NCBI GenBank assembly: GCA_963843465.1
Contig: CAWJKP010000004.1
Location: 124,001-188,000, forward strand
Length of the DNA stretch: 64,000 nt
Source: CAWJKP01 sp963843465
GTDB lineage: Bacteria > Planctomycetota > Planctomycetia > Pirellulales > Thermoguttaceae
Reading direction: 5' to 3'
The translations under genes and the position numbers were made by a program. The notes under the pieces are model-generated. The model was given only the letters and a program-made list of their open reading frames with translations. It did no database searches and was not told the origin of the DNA. Shown in pieces: positions 46,813 through 56,203 of this stretch (within the stretch, counting starts at the first letter, position 1; each line of letters starts with the position of its first letter).

Positions 46813-48487
46813 CTACAGCATATCGATGAAACCACAAGGGCATTCTTCCGCATTTCTTGCAGCCCGTGCAGTTCTCCAGCTTGAAGCTGTACAGCACGCC
46901 CTTCTGCATCGGCTTGGAAACGGCCTGGTCCTGGCAGAACAGCCAGCACTTTTCGCAGTCGAAGCAGTAGCCGCAACTCATGCAGCGCTGCGACTCTGCG
47001 ATCACCTGGTCCGGGGTGAACCCCTGGTTGACTTCCACGTCGACCGCCCGCAGGCGCTGTTCGAGGCCGAGGGCCGAAGGCTCGTTGCGCTGCTTCTTCT
47101 CGTAATGGTCCAGGCGCATGCGGTCCGTGCGGACCACCTTCAGCCCGTCGTCGTTGGCGGCCTGGCCGAAGAACTGGCGGTCGATGGCCTCGGCCGCCCG
47201 GCGACCGTGGCCGATGGCCGTGGTGACCAGGTCTAGTTGCGTGACGTCGCCTCCGGCCCAAATGCGTGGGACTTTCGTGGCCCCTTCGCCGTCCACCCGA
47301 ATCCCTTCCTTGCCCTCGACCAGCGACTCGAAGCCGGCGAAATCGGGCTTTTGGCTGATGGCCGAGATGATCGCGCTGGCGGCAATTTCAAACTCCGAGC
47401 CCTGGATCGGTACAGGCCGGCGACGGCCGGAAGCGTCCGGCTCGCCCAATTCCATGCGGATGCAGCGCATGGCGGTGACGCGGTCCCCTTCCTTCTTGAG
47501 GCCGATCGGTGCGGCCAGGAATTCGATGCGGATGCCTTCCTCGATCGCCTCTTCCACTTCCTTGCGGATGGCCGGCATCTCCGCAAGGGTTCGCCGGTAG
47601 AGGATGGTCACGTTGGCGCCCAGGCGCCGGCAGATGCGGGCCGCATCGATGGCCGTGTCGCCGCCGCCGACGACGATGACCACCACGTCCTTGCCCAGCT
47701 CCAGCTTCTCGCCGTGGTGGAAGCGGCTGAGGAAGTCGACGCCGGAGAAGACGTTGGGAGCACTCTCGCCTTCGACGCCCAGGCGGACTCCCTGCTGGGC
47801 GCCCAGGGCCACGTAGACGGCGTCGTACGACTGCCGCAACCCGTCGAGGTCCAGGTCCTTGCCCACCTTGACGCCGCAGCGGATCTCCACGCCCAGATCG
47901 AGAATCTTCTGGATTTCGGCGTCCAGCACCGACTCGGGGAGCCGGTAGCCGGGGATGCCCCAGCGGAGCATTCCGCCGGGTCTTTGCAGCGACTCGAAGA
48001 CCGTCACGCCGTAGCCGCGCCGCGCCAACTGGTAGGCGCAGGAGAGGCCGCTGGGACCGGCGCCGACGACGGCGACCTTCTGCGACTTCTTTTCTTCCGT
48101 GAGCCTTTTCAAGGAGAGGCCCTTTTCGATGCCGAAGTCGCCGATCGACCGCTCGATCTTGTTGATGCTGACCGCCGCTTCGAGCTCCTTGCGATTGCAC
48201 TGGGTCTCGCAGACGGCGGGACAGACACGGCCGCAGACCGCGGGGAAGGGGCTGGTGTCGGTGTAAACGTACCAGGCCTCCTCGAATGCCTGGTCCAACG
48301 GCTTTCCCAGCCGCTGGGCCTGGGCGATCGCGGTCACGAAGCGGCGGACACGGTTTCCGCTGGGGCAGGCATCGGCGCAGGGGGGCTTCTTCTCCGCGAA
48401 CTTGGGCCGCAACGGCGACTGCTCGCGACCCCGGGAAGTGGAAACTCCTGCTCCGAAATGCTTCTTGACGACTTTCTTGACTGGCAT
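46813..48487 (-). CDS. dsrL: DsrL-like NAD(P)H-dependent FAD/iron-sulfur oxidoreductase, frameshifted near the 3' end
   Basis: About 558 residues related to GltD/DsrL. The N-terminal cluster (CADACPSGNRVRRFV, CGRVCPAVCETQC) is followed by the FAD site VVGAGPSGLSCAYQLA, the NADPH site IVVGGGDTAIDAARIC and a C-terminal ferredoxin region (CMSCGYCFDCEKCWLFC, CTGCKKC). As it stands the frame runs on into a palindromic element to 46703. One base correction near 46845 yields the conserved end CPCGFIDML and a stop at 46813. DsrL-type proteins supply electrons to or from DsrAB. It is encoded directly after dsrD. Confidence 0.85.
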
Positions 48488-48490
48488 AAC

Positions 48491-48739
48491 TTACCCTTCT
48501 GTAGCGCCTTCCTGGCGGGGGATCTCGATGAAACTGCCGCCGAAATAGGTGTACACGCACCTGCCGGAGTCCATCAGGGTGCGGATGGCGGCCTTGCACA
48601 ACTGCTTGTCACACTGGGCCTCGCCGAACTTCTCGGCCATGGCCTTGGTGAGATCGCCGGCCTTGAACTTCTTCTTGCCCTGGTACTCCTTGACCATGGC
48701 GTACATCGCGTCCGCGACTTCCTGGGGTGAAAGAGCCAT
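48491..48739 (-). CDS. dsrD: DsrD-like protein
   Basis: An 82-residue winged-helix protein. MALSPQEVADAMYAMVKEY and KKKFKAGDLTKAMAEKFG fit DsrD of sulfate reducers (about 78 residues), which activates DsrAB activity. AGGAGGT is 6-8 bases from the ATG. It is immediately downstream of dsrB (gap 14 bases), the canonical place. DsrD is a marker of reductive-type dsr operons. Confidence 0.93.
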   Translation of the reverse strand: MALSPQEVADAMYAMVKEYQGKKKFKAGDLTKAMAEKFGEAQCDKQLCKAAIRTLMDSGRCVYTYFGGSFIEIPRQEGATEG

Positions 48740-48753
48740 AGAGCACCTCCTGC

Positions 48754-49836
48754 CTACCCTTGCCTGAGTTGTGCGGACCGCTTGAAGGTCAGGCCCGCGT
48801 GTTTGAAGTCGTCGATATGTTGCTTGGTGAACTCGAAGCCCGTCAGCTTGAAAAAGCGGGGCCAGCCGATGCGTTGGATGAACTCGCCCATCCGCTCGTA
48901 CTTGCAGGCCCCCTTGGCCCAGACCTCCACGATCGTGCGCACGGCCTGGACGACCTCCGGCCAGCGGGGCGGATTGTTGGGCAGGTAGGGAACGGCCAGC
49001 TTGGAGAACATCGGCTCGACCCGGGCGTTGGAGACCTTGCCGCCGACCCAGATCGAAAGGCCGTCGTTGAGCGGGTCGGCCATCGACATGGCGGGGCAGA
49101 CGGAGAAGCAGTTGGCGCAGAACATGCAACGCTCCTCCAGCACCTCGACCGAGGGCTTGCCGTTCACGGTGCTCGGCCGGATGGCCGCCGTGGGGCAGGA
49201 GGCCACCACGCTGGGAATCTCGCACATCTTGCCCACGCTCTCGTGCTGGATCTTCGGCGGCCGCCGGTGCACCCCCAGGATCGCGATGTCGGAGCAGTGT
49301 ACGGCGCCGCACATGTTCAGGCAGCACGCCAGGGCGACCCGCAGCTTGCCGGGCAGCTTCATTTCGATGAAGTACTCGTGCAGGTCGTCCATCACGCACT
49401 TCACGATGCCCGAGGCGTCCGTGGCCGCCGAGTGGCAATGCACCCAACCCTGCGTATGCACGATGTTCGAGATCGAATTGCCGATGCCGCCCACGGGGTG
49501 GCCGAGGGCCTTCAGATCGGCCACCAGGGGCTCGATTCCGGCGGGGTCGCTGAGCAGGAACTCGATGTTGTTGCGGCTGGTGAACCGCAGGTGCCCGCCG
49601 CAGTACTTGTCGGCCAGGTCGGCGAATCGGCGGAGCTTGTTGATGCCGAGCAACCTGGGTGATGCGGCGCGCACCGTGAAGAGCTTGTCGCCGGATTCCG
49701 CGACGTGGACCATCACGCCCGGCTTGAGGATCTCGTGGTACTTCCACTTGCCGTAGTTCTTCTTGATGATCGGGGGCAGAAACCGCTCGTAGTTCGGCGG
49801 CCCGATGTCCGTTCGCCTTTCAGTTCCCGTTGCCAT
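48754..49836 (-). CDS. dsrB: Dissimilatory sulfite reductase beta subunit
   Basis: A 360-residue subunit that with DsrA reduces sulfite at siroheme. GIGNSISNIVHTQGWVHC and CCLNMCGAVHC (about 171-181) carry cluster-binding cysteines, and an inserted ferredoxin domain has CMFCANCFSVCPAM (about 237-250). The length is near the usual 370-380. The gap to dsrA is 68 bases. The active, siroheme-containing site lies at the DsrA/DsrB interface. Confidence 0.97.
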   Translation of the reverse strand: MATGTERRTDIGPPNYERFLPPIIKKNYGKWKYHEILKPGVMVHVAESGDKLFTVRAASPRLLGINKLRRFADLADKYCGGHLRFTSRNNIEFLLSDPAGIEPLVADLKALGHPVGGIGNSISNIVHTQGWVHCHSAATDASGIVKCVMDDLHEYFIEMKLPGKLRVALACCLNMCGAVHCSDIAILGVHRRPPKIQHESVGKMCEIPSVVASCPTAAIRPSTVNGKPSVEVLEERCMFCANCFSVCPAMSMADPLNDGLSIWVGGKVSNARVEPMFSKLAVPYLPNNPPRWPEVVQAVRTIVEVWAKGACKYERMGEFIQRIGWPRFFKLTGFEFTKQHIDDFKHAGLTFKRSAQLRQG

Positions 49837-49904
49837 CGCTGATCTTCCTTATGCTGAAGTCCTGTGGTTGGTTGTTTCGCTGCAAACGACGTGGTTCCCG
49901 GCGG

Positions 49905-51113
49905 CTACTCCTCTTGTCCGTCTTCCTCTTCCTCGAAGTACTCTTCGTAGAAGATGAAGGGATTCTCGCGCGGATGGGCGACCATTTCCGGCACGGGCTC
50001 CACACCGATGGCCTCGAGGAAGTTACCCAGGCCCACGCGCTGCATCAACTCGCCGGTGCGCTCCCGGTTCTTGCCGTGCTCGCCCCAGAACTCCCAGATC
50101 CGCCCGATGAGGTCCTTGAGCTCCTGGTAGGGCGGCTCGAGCTTCATGAAAGGCACCAGCACGGAGGACAACAGGGCGCCTTCGACGATGGGCGCCTTGG
50201 CGCCCAACAGGATCGTTGCGCCCCGATCCGTGCCGGGCCGCAGGGCCTTGGTCATGACGTTGATGCAGTGCATGCACTTCACGCAGTTGCTGTTGTCGAT
50301 CGAAAGCCTCCGGCCGTCCCACTCGATGCACCTGGTCGGACACCTGCCGCAGACGTCCTTCTCGATGTTCAGCCCGCCGTCCGCGTAGGCCTTGACCGCG
50401 GCCTGGTCGATGCGGATATTGTCCCGCCAGGTGCCGATGATCGACATGTCGGCCCGGGCCACCGAGGCCACGCAGTCGTTGGGACAGCCGGCGCACTTGA
50501 TCTTGAACTTGTAGGAGAAGGCCGGCCGGTGCAACTCGTCCTGGAACTGCTGGGTCAGGTCGTTGCAGAGGTGCAGCGTGTCGTAGCAGGCCCATTCGCA
50601 GCGCGCCGGCCCCACGCAGCAGCTCGGCGTGCGCAGATCCGAGCCGGATCCGCCCAGGTCGAAGTCGTTTTGCGTGAGCTCCTTGAAGATCGGCTCGAGC
50701 TCGTTGGTCACCGTGCCCAAAAACACGATGTCGCCCGTCGACCCGTGCATGTTGGTCAGGCCGGAGCCGTGCCGTTCCCAGATGTCGCAGAGGGTGCGGA
50801 TGGCGTCGGAGGTGTAGAACCATGCGCCGGGCTGGTTGATGCGGCAGGTGTGGAAGTGGGCCACGTTGGGGAACTCTTCCGCGAGGAAGGAGTAGCGGCC
50901 GATGACGCCGCCGCCGTAGCCCATCACCCCCACGATGCCGCCGTGCTTCCAGTAGCCCCGCTTGTCGCGGTAGGACTTCTCGAGCTGCCCCAGGAGGTCC
51001 TGGCATGCCTTGTTGTCTTGCGCCTGGGACTTGATCTCCGTGACGAAGCTGGGCCAGGGCCCCTTCTCAAGCTCGTCCAAGAGCGGGGTTTTCCTGCCGT
51101 TGGAATCTGCCAT
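49905..51113 (-). CDS. dsrA: Dissimilatory sulfite reductase alpha subunit
   Basis: A 402-residue subunit. Siroheme-linked cluster ligands are CVGPARC (C166-C172) and CAGCPNDC (C210, C214); the ferredoxin domain has CGRCPTRC and CVKCMHC (about 255-283). The N-terminal YWKHGGIVGVMGYGGGVIGR and HFHTCRINQPGAWFY are typical of bacterial reductive-type DsrA. It reduces sulfite and passes sulfur to DsrC. It follows dsrP by 26 bases in the same operon. Confidence 0.97.
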   Translation of the reverse strand: MADSNGRKTPLLDELEKGPWPSFVTEIKSQAQDNKACQDLLGQLEKSYRDKRGYWKHGGIVGVMGYGGGVIGRYSFLAEEFPNVAHFHTCRINQPGAWFYTSDAIRTLCDIWERHGSGLTNMHGSTGDIVFLGTVTNELEPIFKELTQNDFDLGGSGSDLRTPSCCVGPARCEWACYDTLHLCNDLTQQFQDELHRPAFSYKFKIKCAGCPNDCVASVARADMSIIGTWRDNIRIDQAAVKAYADGGLNIEKDVCGRCPTRCIEWDGRRLSIDNSNCVKCMHCINVMTKALRPGTDRGATILLGAKAPIVEGALLSSVLVPFMKLEPPYQELKDLIGRIWEFWGEHGKNRERTGELMQRVGLGNFLEAIGVEPVPEMVAHPRENPFIFYEEYFEEEEDGQEE

Positions 51114-51139
51114 CGTACTCTCCTATCGGTTAAGGTTCA

Positions 51140-52300
51140 TCACGCCGTTTCCACTTGTTCTCTGACACTGACCACGATCTTGTACAACACGCTGAGGACG
51201 AAAAAGCCGAAGGCGTAGACGCCGAGGGTGATCAGGATCTCCGGCGCGGTAGGCCGGTATTCGGTGATCCTGCCCATCGGAGCAGGCATAAAACCGGCAA
51301 CCACCATCCCCAGCCCCTTCTCGATCCAGATGGCGGCGATCACTCCTACGCAGAGGCCGGCCAAGAGGTTTTCCCGCCTGCGGATCCCGGGGAACAGCAG
51401 CAGCGTCACGCAGCCCACGGTCAACAGCTCGCAAACCCACATCCAGGGAACCAGGCCCGTCTTCCCCCTCAGGCCGACGAAAAGGTACTCCAAGGAATCG
51501 AGATGGTGAGGCACGTTGCTGTAGAGGGCGGTAAACACCTCCACGAGCACGAAGAAAAGGTTGATCACCATGGCGTAGGTGACGATCGTGGCCAGCTTCG
51601 CAATCGCCTCTTTGCCGGGATCGAACCTGGTGGTCTTGCGCAAAATCAGGGCCAGGATGATCAGCAGGCTGGGACCGGAAGCGAAAGCCGACGCCAGAAA
51701 CCGCGGCGCCAACAGCGGCGTCATCCACAAGGGCCGGGCGGACAGGCCCGCGTAGAGGAACGCCGTGACCGTGTGGATGCTGATCGCCCAAGGGATCGAG
51801 AGGTAAACCAGCGGCTTGACCCACCCGGGCGGCAGGGTCCCTTTGCGCTCGGCATCCAGGGTCACACTGCCGATCACCAGGTTCAGCAACAGGTAGCCTG
51901 ACAAGACCACCATGTCCCAGAACATGACGGAGTGCAACGAGGGGTACAGCAGGACGTTCAGCACCCGCCTCGGCTGGCCCAGGTCCACGAAAATGAACAG
52001 CACGCACATCAACACGGCCGCCACGGCCAGGAACTCGCCCAGGATGACCATCCGGCCGAAGGCCTTGTAATTGTGCAGGTAGTAGGGGATGACCACCATC
52101 ACGGCCGAAGCCGCCACGCCGACCAAAAAGGTGAATTGGGCGATGTACAAACCCCAGGTGACGTGGCGGCTCATGCCGGTGATCGAGAGCCCTTCGGTCA
52201 ACTGCCGGCTGTACGCGGCCAGTCCAGCGAGGATAACCAGTACCCAGAATCCGAGCAGCATCCAGTATCGCGTGCTTCCTCGGAATGCTTTCTCCAACAT
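51140..52300 (-). CDS. dsrP: DsrP, NrfD-type integral membrane subunit
   Basis: A 386-residue protein with about ten membrane helices (WMLLGFWVLVILAGLAAYSR, YIAQFTFLVGVAASAVMVVI, MVINLFFVLVEVFTAL). It belongs to the NrfD/PsrC family that exchanges electrons with quinones for DsrMKJOP. It follows dsrO by 7 bases and precedes dsrA, so complex and enzyme genes are fused in one operon. Confidence 0.95.
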   Translation of the reverse strand: MLEKAFRGSTRYWMLLGFWVLVILAGLAAYSRQLTEGLSITGMSRHVTWGLYIAQFTFLVGVAASAVMVVIPYYLHNYKAFGRMVILGEFLAVAAVLMCVLFIFVDLGQPRRVLNVLLYPSLHSVMFWDMVVLSGYLLLNLVIGSVTLDAERKGTLPPGWVKPLVYLSIPWAISIHTVTAFLYAGLSARPLWMTPLLAPRFLASAFASGPSLLIILALILRKTTRFDPGKEAIAKLATIVTYAMVINLFFVLVEVFTALYSNVPHHLDSLEYLFVGLRGKTGLVPWMWVCELLTVGCVTLLLFPGIRRRENLLAGLCVGVIAAIWIEKGLGMVVAGFMPAPMGRITEYRPTAPEILITLGVYAFGFFVLSVLYKIVVSVREQVETA

Positions 52301-52307
52301 GGCTGCC

Positions 52308-53096
52308 TCACACGATATAGTAAACGTTGGGACCGGTTCCCAGAGCCACCATTCGGCAGATGGTCATCTTTTGGCGCAGCAGCCGTCTGACGGCCGAGTC
52401 GGCGTCCAGGAGGTCCCCAAACACCAGCGCCCCTTCCCCGCCAGACACGCCCCTGGCAGCCTCGACACAGGCCGGCTCCAACCCGTCTTTAAGCCGATCC
52501 TCGCAGAAATTGCACTTCTCCACGACGCCCTTGGTCCTGGTGGGGTACTCGGGCCGGATCGACTCGATGTAGGGCCGCGGGTCCTTCCAATTGAAGCTCC
52601 GGGCACCGTAGGGACAAGCGGCGATGCAGTATCGGCAGCCGATGCAACGGTGCATATCCATCATCACGATGCCGTCCGAGGGGCGCTTCCAGGTGGCCTC
52701 GGTGGGGCAAACCCTGACACAGGGAGGTTGCGTGCAATGGTTACACAGCACCAGGACCGGCTTGCCTTTCAGGGATTCCGCGACGAACGGGTGGGCCTCG
52801 TCGGGGAATGCGTTCTCGTATTCTCTGCTCCAGATCCACTTGACTTCTTCCTTGGCGCCGGAGATGCGGGGCACGTTGTGCGAGCGATGGCAGGCTTCCG
52901 TGCACGCACGGCGGACCTCCTCGCTCAGGCACTTGCGAATGTCGATCACCAGGCCCAACTGCTTGGCGGCGGGCGCAAGGGCCGCGAGGCCCGCTTCCAA
53001 GACCCTGCCGGCCGCTGCCAACAGCGGAAAGCCGCAGCCGGCCCCCACCGTTGCCCAGCCGGCCCTCTTCAGGAAGCTTCGTCTCGATTCATCCAT
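52308..53096 (-). CDS. dsrO: DsrO, periplasmic ferredoxin-like iron-sulfur subunit
   Basis: A 262-residue protein with a Tat signal (SRRSFLKRAG) and four 4Fe-4S cluster motifs (CTEACHRSHN, CNHCTQPPCVRVCP, CIGCRYCIAACP, CNFCEDRL). It accepts or passes electrons between DsrJ and DsrP on the outer side of the membrane. It is placed between dsrJ and dsrP with 3-7 base gaps. Confidence 0.95.
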   Translation of the reverse strand: MDESRRSFLKRAGWATVGAGCGFPLLAAAGRVLEAGLAALAPAAKQLGLVIDIRKCLSEEVRRACTEACHRSHNVPRISGAKEEVKWIWSREYENAFPDEAHPFVAESLKGKPVLVLCNHCTQPPCVRVCPTEATWKRPSDGIVMMDMHRCIGCRYCIAACPYGARSFNWKDPRPYIESIRPEYPTRTKGVVEKCNFCEDRLKDGLEPACVEAARGVSGGEGALVFGDLLDADSAVRRLLRQKMTICRMVALGTGPNVYYIV

Positions 53097-53099
53097 CGC

Positions 53100-53552
53100 T
53101 TATTTCTCTTCTGGCGCGACGTGGCAACCGAAGCACTCTACGCCCTTCTGACTCGCCCGGCTTGCGCCGGACCAGGGAAAGAGCTGAAAGGACCGGACGC
53201 CGGCATACTCGTGGCACCGGTCGCAAAACGTCGTCTTGTTGGCATGACAACCCAGGCAGGTCTTCGTGAGACTCATCTCGTAGCTCGCGCCGGAAGCCCG
53301 GGAGACGTAGGTTTTCTTGCCTTCACGGACCACGGCGTTTCGCCACCGGTCGAGCAGCTCCATGTGGTGCGCCCTCATATAGGGGACGTCTTCCACGCAG
53401 GCGGACTGGCCGCGGGGCAACTCCAACTGCGGCCCCCCACCCAACTGAGACCCTGCCCCCGGACTCCCCGCCGCGCACGCGTACCAGAACGGGAACGTCA
53501 CGAGCGCGAGTCCGACGATCAACCCGGCGAGGATCACCAGTCTCTCATTCAT
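53100..53552 (-). CDS. dsrJ: DsrJ, membrane-anchored triheme cytochrome c
   Basis: A 150-residue protein with an N-terminal membrane anchor (LVILAGLIVGLALVTFPFWY) and three CxxCH heme sites (CLGCH, CDRCH, CFGCH). The segment MRAHHMELLDRWRNAVV is the conserved pre-heme region of DsrJ. The start at 53552 overlaps the dsrK stop by 8 bases. DsrJ is the periplasmic heme subunit of DsrMKJOP. Confidence 0.95.
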   Translation of the reverse strand: MNERLVILAGLIVGLALVTFPFWYACAAGSPGAGSQLGGGPQLELPRGQSACVEDVPYMRAHHMELLDRWRNAVVREGKKTYVSRASGASYEMSLTKTCLGCHANKTTFCDRCHEYAGVRSFQLFPWSGASRASQKGVECFGCHVAPEEK

Positions 53553-55206
53553 CCCTGGCGCCCTCCTCGTTCTTGCCCGGTCGATCAACGAAATCGGCCC
53601 CCGGGATCGGCTCCAATCGCAGGTTGTGGGTCCGCTTCTTCTCGCCCTTGAAGACCGTGGCGTTAGCCACCAGCTCCGTGATGCCGGTCACCTGTACGCC
53701 GGGCGCCCAGTAATCGCAGACGGTGGTCAGCGTCGCCCGGTCGATGGCGCACATGGCCGCGAGTTGATTGACCCCGTGTTTTTCCTGCACGTACCTCACG
53801 GCGTTGCCCCGGGGCAGCCCGCCGCGGAGTCGCATCTCCATGTTCTCGTCGGTTCCCAGTCCTGCTCCGCCGCCGCAGCAGAAGGTCTGCTCGCGGATCG
53901 TGTTTTCCGGCATCTCGAAGAAGTTGTTGCAGACGCTCTTGATCACGTACCGCGGCTCCTCGAGGATGCCCATGGCGCGGGCCGGGTTGCAGGAGTCGTG
54001 GAACGTGACGCGGATATGGTCGTTTCGGCCGGGGTCCAGTTTCAGCTTCCCGTGCCGGATCAGGTCGGCGAAGAACTCCATGATGTGAACCACCTTGGAG
54101 GACTTGGCGTTCTCGAAGACCGTGCCGGTGAAGGGGGACTTGGGCACTTCGAGGAAGTCGGCCGGGCCGTTGACGGTGTCCATGTACTGGTGCAACACCC
54201 TCCACATGTGGCCGCACTCGCCGCCGAGGATCCATTTGACGCCCAGCCGCCTGGCCTCGGCGTAGATCTTGGAGTTCAGCCGTTTGATCATTTCATGGGA
54301 GGTGAACAGGCCGAAGTTCCCGCCCTCGGAGGCATAGGTGCTGAACGTATAGTCCAGTCCCAGCTCGTGGAACATCAGCATGTAGCCCATGCAGGTGTAG
54401 ATGCCCGGAGCGGCGACGTAGTCGCCCGACGGCGGAATGAAGAGCACCTCGGCGCCCTTCTTGTTCAGCGGCACCTCGACCCGGATCCCCGTGGCCTCCT
54501 CGATATCGTCCACCATGAAATCCAGCGTATCGACCATGCCGTGGGGTGGAATGGCCAGATGGTTCCCGAAGCGGTAGCAGTTGGCCACCGGCTCGATGGC
54601 CCAGTTGATGTACAGGCCCAGCAGCCCCAGCAGCTCCCGGCCCATCATGGTGACTTCGGCCGTGTCGATGCCGAAGGGGCAGAAGACCGAGCAGCGGCGG
54701 CACTCGGTACACTGGTAGAAGTAGTAGAACCACTCCTTGACGACGTCGACGGTCAGCTCCCGGGCCCCATTGAGCTTGCCCAGCACTTTGCCCAGGGCCG
54801 TGAAGTCCTTGCGGTAGACCGACCGCAAGAGCTCCGCGCGGAGCACGGGCATGTTTTTCGGATCGCCGCCGCCGATGAAGAAGTGGCACTTGTCGGCGCA
54901 GGCCCCGCAGCGGACGCAGGTGTCCATGAAGAGCTTGAAGGAGCGGTACTTCTTCAGGCGCTCGGCCATCCCTTCAAGGATGATCTGCTTCCAGTTGTCG
55001 GGCAGTTTCCAATCCTCGTCGGTGACCGCCCACTCTCTCGGGTTTGGCAGTCCGAGGATCTTGAGGTTCTTGGGCTTTCCCGGATAGATGTAGCTGCCCG
55101 GCCGGAAGTCCACGGGCGTATCCATCCACCCCGTTGCCGGCGGGCGGTGATCGACCTTCAGCAGCTCGTCCTGCCGGTAGTGCCCGACTTCATCCGGTTT
55201 TGCCAT
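53545..55206 (-). CDS. dsrK: DsrK, catalytic CCG iron-sulfur subunit
   Basis: A 553-residue cytoplasmic subunit that reduces DsrC trisulfide. Ferredoxin motifs are CVRCGACADKCHFFIGGGDP and CTECRRCSVFCPFG. The CCG domain contains FHDSCNPARAMG and CCGGGAGLGTDENMEMRLRG, the latter conserved in DsrK and TmcB relatives. ATG at 55206 lies 2 bases after the dsrM stop. Confidence 0.96.
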   Translation of the reverse strand: MAKPDEVGHYRQDELLKVDHRPPATGWMDTPVDFRPGSYIYPGKPKNLKILGLPNPREWAVTDEDWKLPDNWKQIILEGMAERLKKYRSFKLFMDTCVRCGACADKCHFFIGGGDPKNMPVLRAELLRSVYRKDFTALGKVLGKLNGARELTVDVVKEWFYYFYQCTECRRCSVFCPFGIDTAEVTMMGRELLGLLGLYINWAIEPVANCYRFGNHLAIPPHGMVDTLDFMVDDIEEATGIRVEVPLNKKGAEVLFIPPSGDYVAAPGIYTCMGYMLMFHELGLDYTFSTYASEGGNFGLFTSHEMIKRLNSKIYAEARRLGVKWILGGECGHMWRVLHQYMDTVNGPADFLEVPKSPFTGTVFENAKSSKVVHIMEFFADLIRHGKLKLDPGRNDHIRVTFHDSCNPARAMGILEEPRYVIKSVCNNFFEMPENTIREQTFCCGGGAGLGTDENMEMRLRGGLPRGNAVRYVQEKHGVNQLAAMCAIDRATLTTVCDYWAPGVQVTGITELVANATVFKGEKKRTHNLRLEPIPGADFVDRPGKNEEGARDE

Positions 55207-55208
55207 GA

Positions 55209-56203
55209 CTATTCCTTGTCGACCGGAACTCCGGCCGCCTTCATCTTCTCCCGCCACTCGTCCTCATACTCGACATAGGGATGCGTCTTGACGGGGTAGT
55301 CCCAAGGATTGACGTGGCGCACGCGGCGGTTGTTGTTCGCCAGGTTCCTGGTAGGGCTCAAGAACACGCCGGGCATGTGCACCAGCTTGCTGAAGGGAAA
55401 GTAGGCCAACAGCACGCTGACCAGGAAAAGGTGGCCGAAGAACAAGGGACTGATCGATGGCCTGACCACGGCGTGGAAGCTGACCAGGCCCACTACCATC
55501 TCCTTGACGGCCACCACGTCCGTCTTGGCATGGTGCCTCAGCCAAAACCCGCTCAGGCCGACGCCCAACAGCAACAGGAGCGAGAAATAGTCGTCCAACA
55601 GCGAGATGTAGCGGACCTGCGGCTCCGCCAACCGCCTCACCAGCAGGAACGCCAGGGCCGCCAGAAAGAGCACCGTGGTCACGAAGAATACCGGCACCCC
55701 AACTTCGAGGAAACCGTCCAGCTTTTCCACAAACGTTACGAAAGCGGGCACGGGGTCCAGCGCCAGGCGGAGGTGCCGGATGAGAATCACCAGCATCGAC
55801 CAATGGAAGGCCATGGCCCCCGCCCAGAGACCCAGGCTTGTGGCGTAGACCAGCCGCCGGCTCCCCGCGTGCAGCTCCGCCTTGGTATTGCGCAGCAGCG
55901 AGCGGAAGGCGAGCACTTCCAGCGCCATCCTTCCCACCACGCCCGGGTGCCGCTGGGGTTGTCGAGCTTCGCCTGTTTGATCCAGGGAAGCGACTTTTCC
56001 TGGCCGCAGGTCGTGGGAATCCGGAAGGGAACGGGCGCCTTGGCCCAGCTCAACACGCGGTAGATCAGTCCGCCCAGAAAGACCGCCAGGGCCAGGTAAG
56101 GGATGAGCACGCCAAAGATCGCTCCCCCCACTGCCCCGGCCCCGCCGAGAAGGCCGAGCGAGAAAAGGACGCCCACGGCTGCCAGGGAGACTAAAACCTT
56201 CAT
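55209..56203 (-). CDS. dsrM: DsrM, membrane cytochrome b subunit, frameshifted
   Basis: About 331 residues after one frameshift near 55944. It has an N-terminal hydrophobic region (LVSLAAVGVLFSLGLLGG, FGVLIPYLALAVFLGGLIYR) and a NarI-like domain (AMAFHWSMLVILIRHLRLAL, FLRHHAKTD-like region, ISPLFFGHLFLVSVLLAYFP, FSKLVHMPGVFLSPTRN) carrying b-heme histidines. The ATG at 56203 overlaps the stop of the RsbRD-like gene. DsrM transfers menaquinol electrons to DsrK. Confidence 0.93.
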
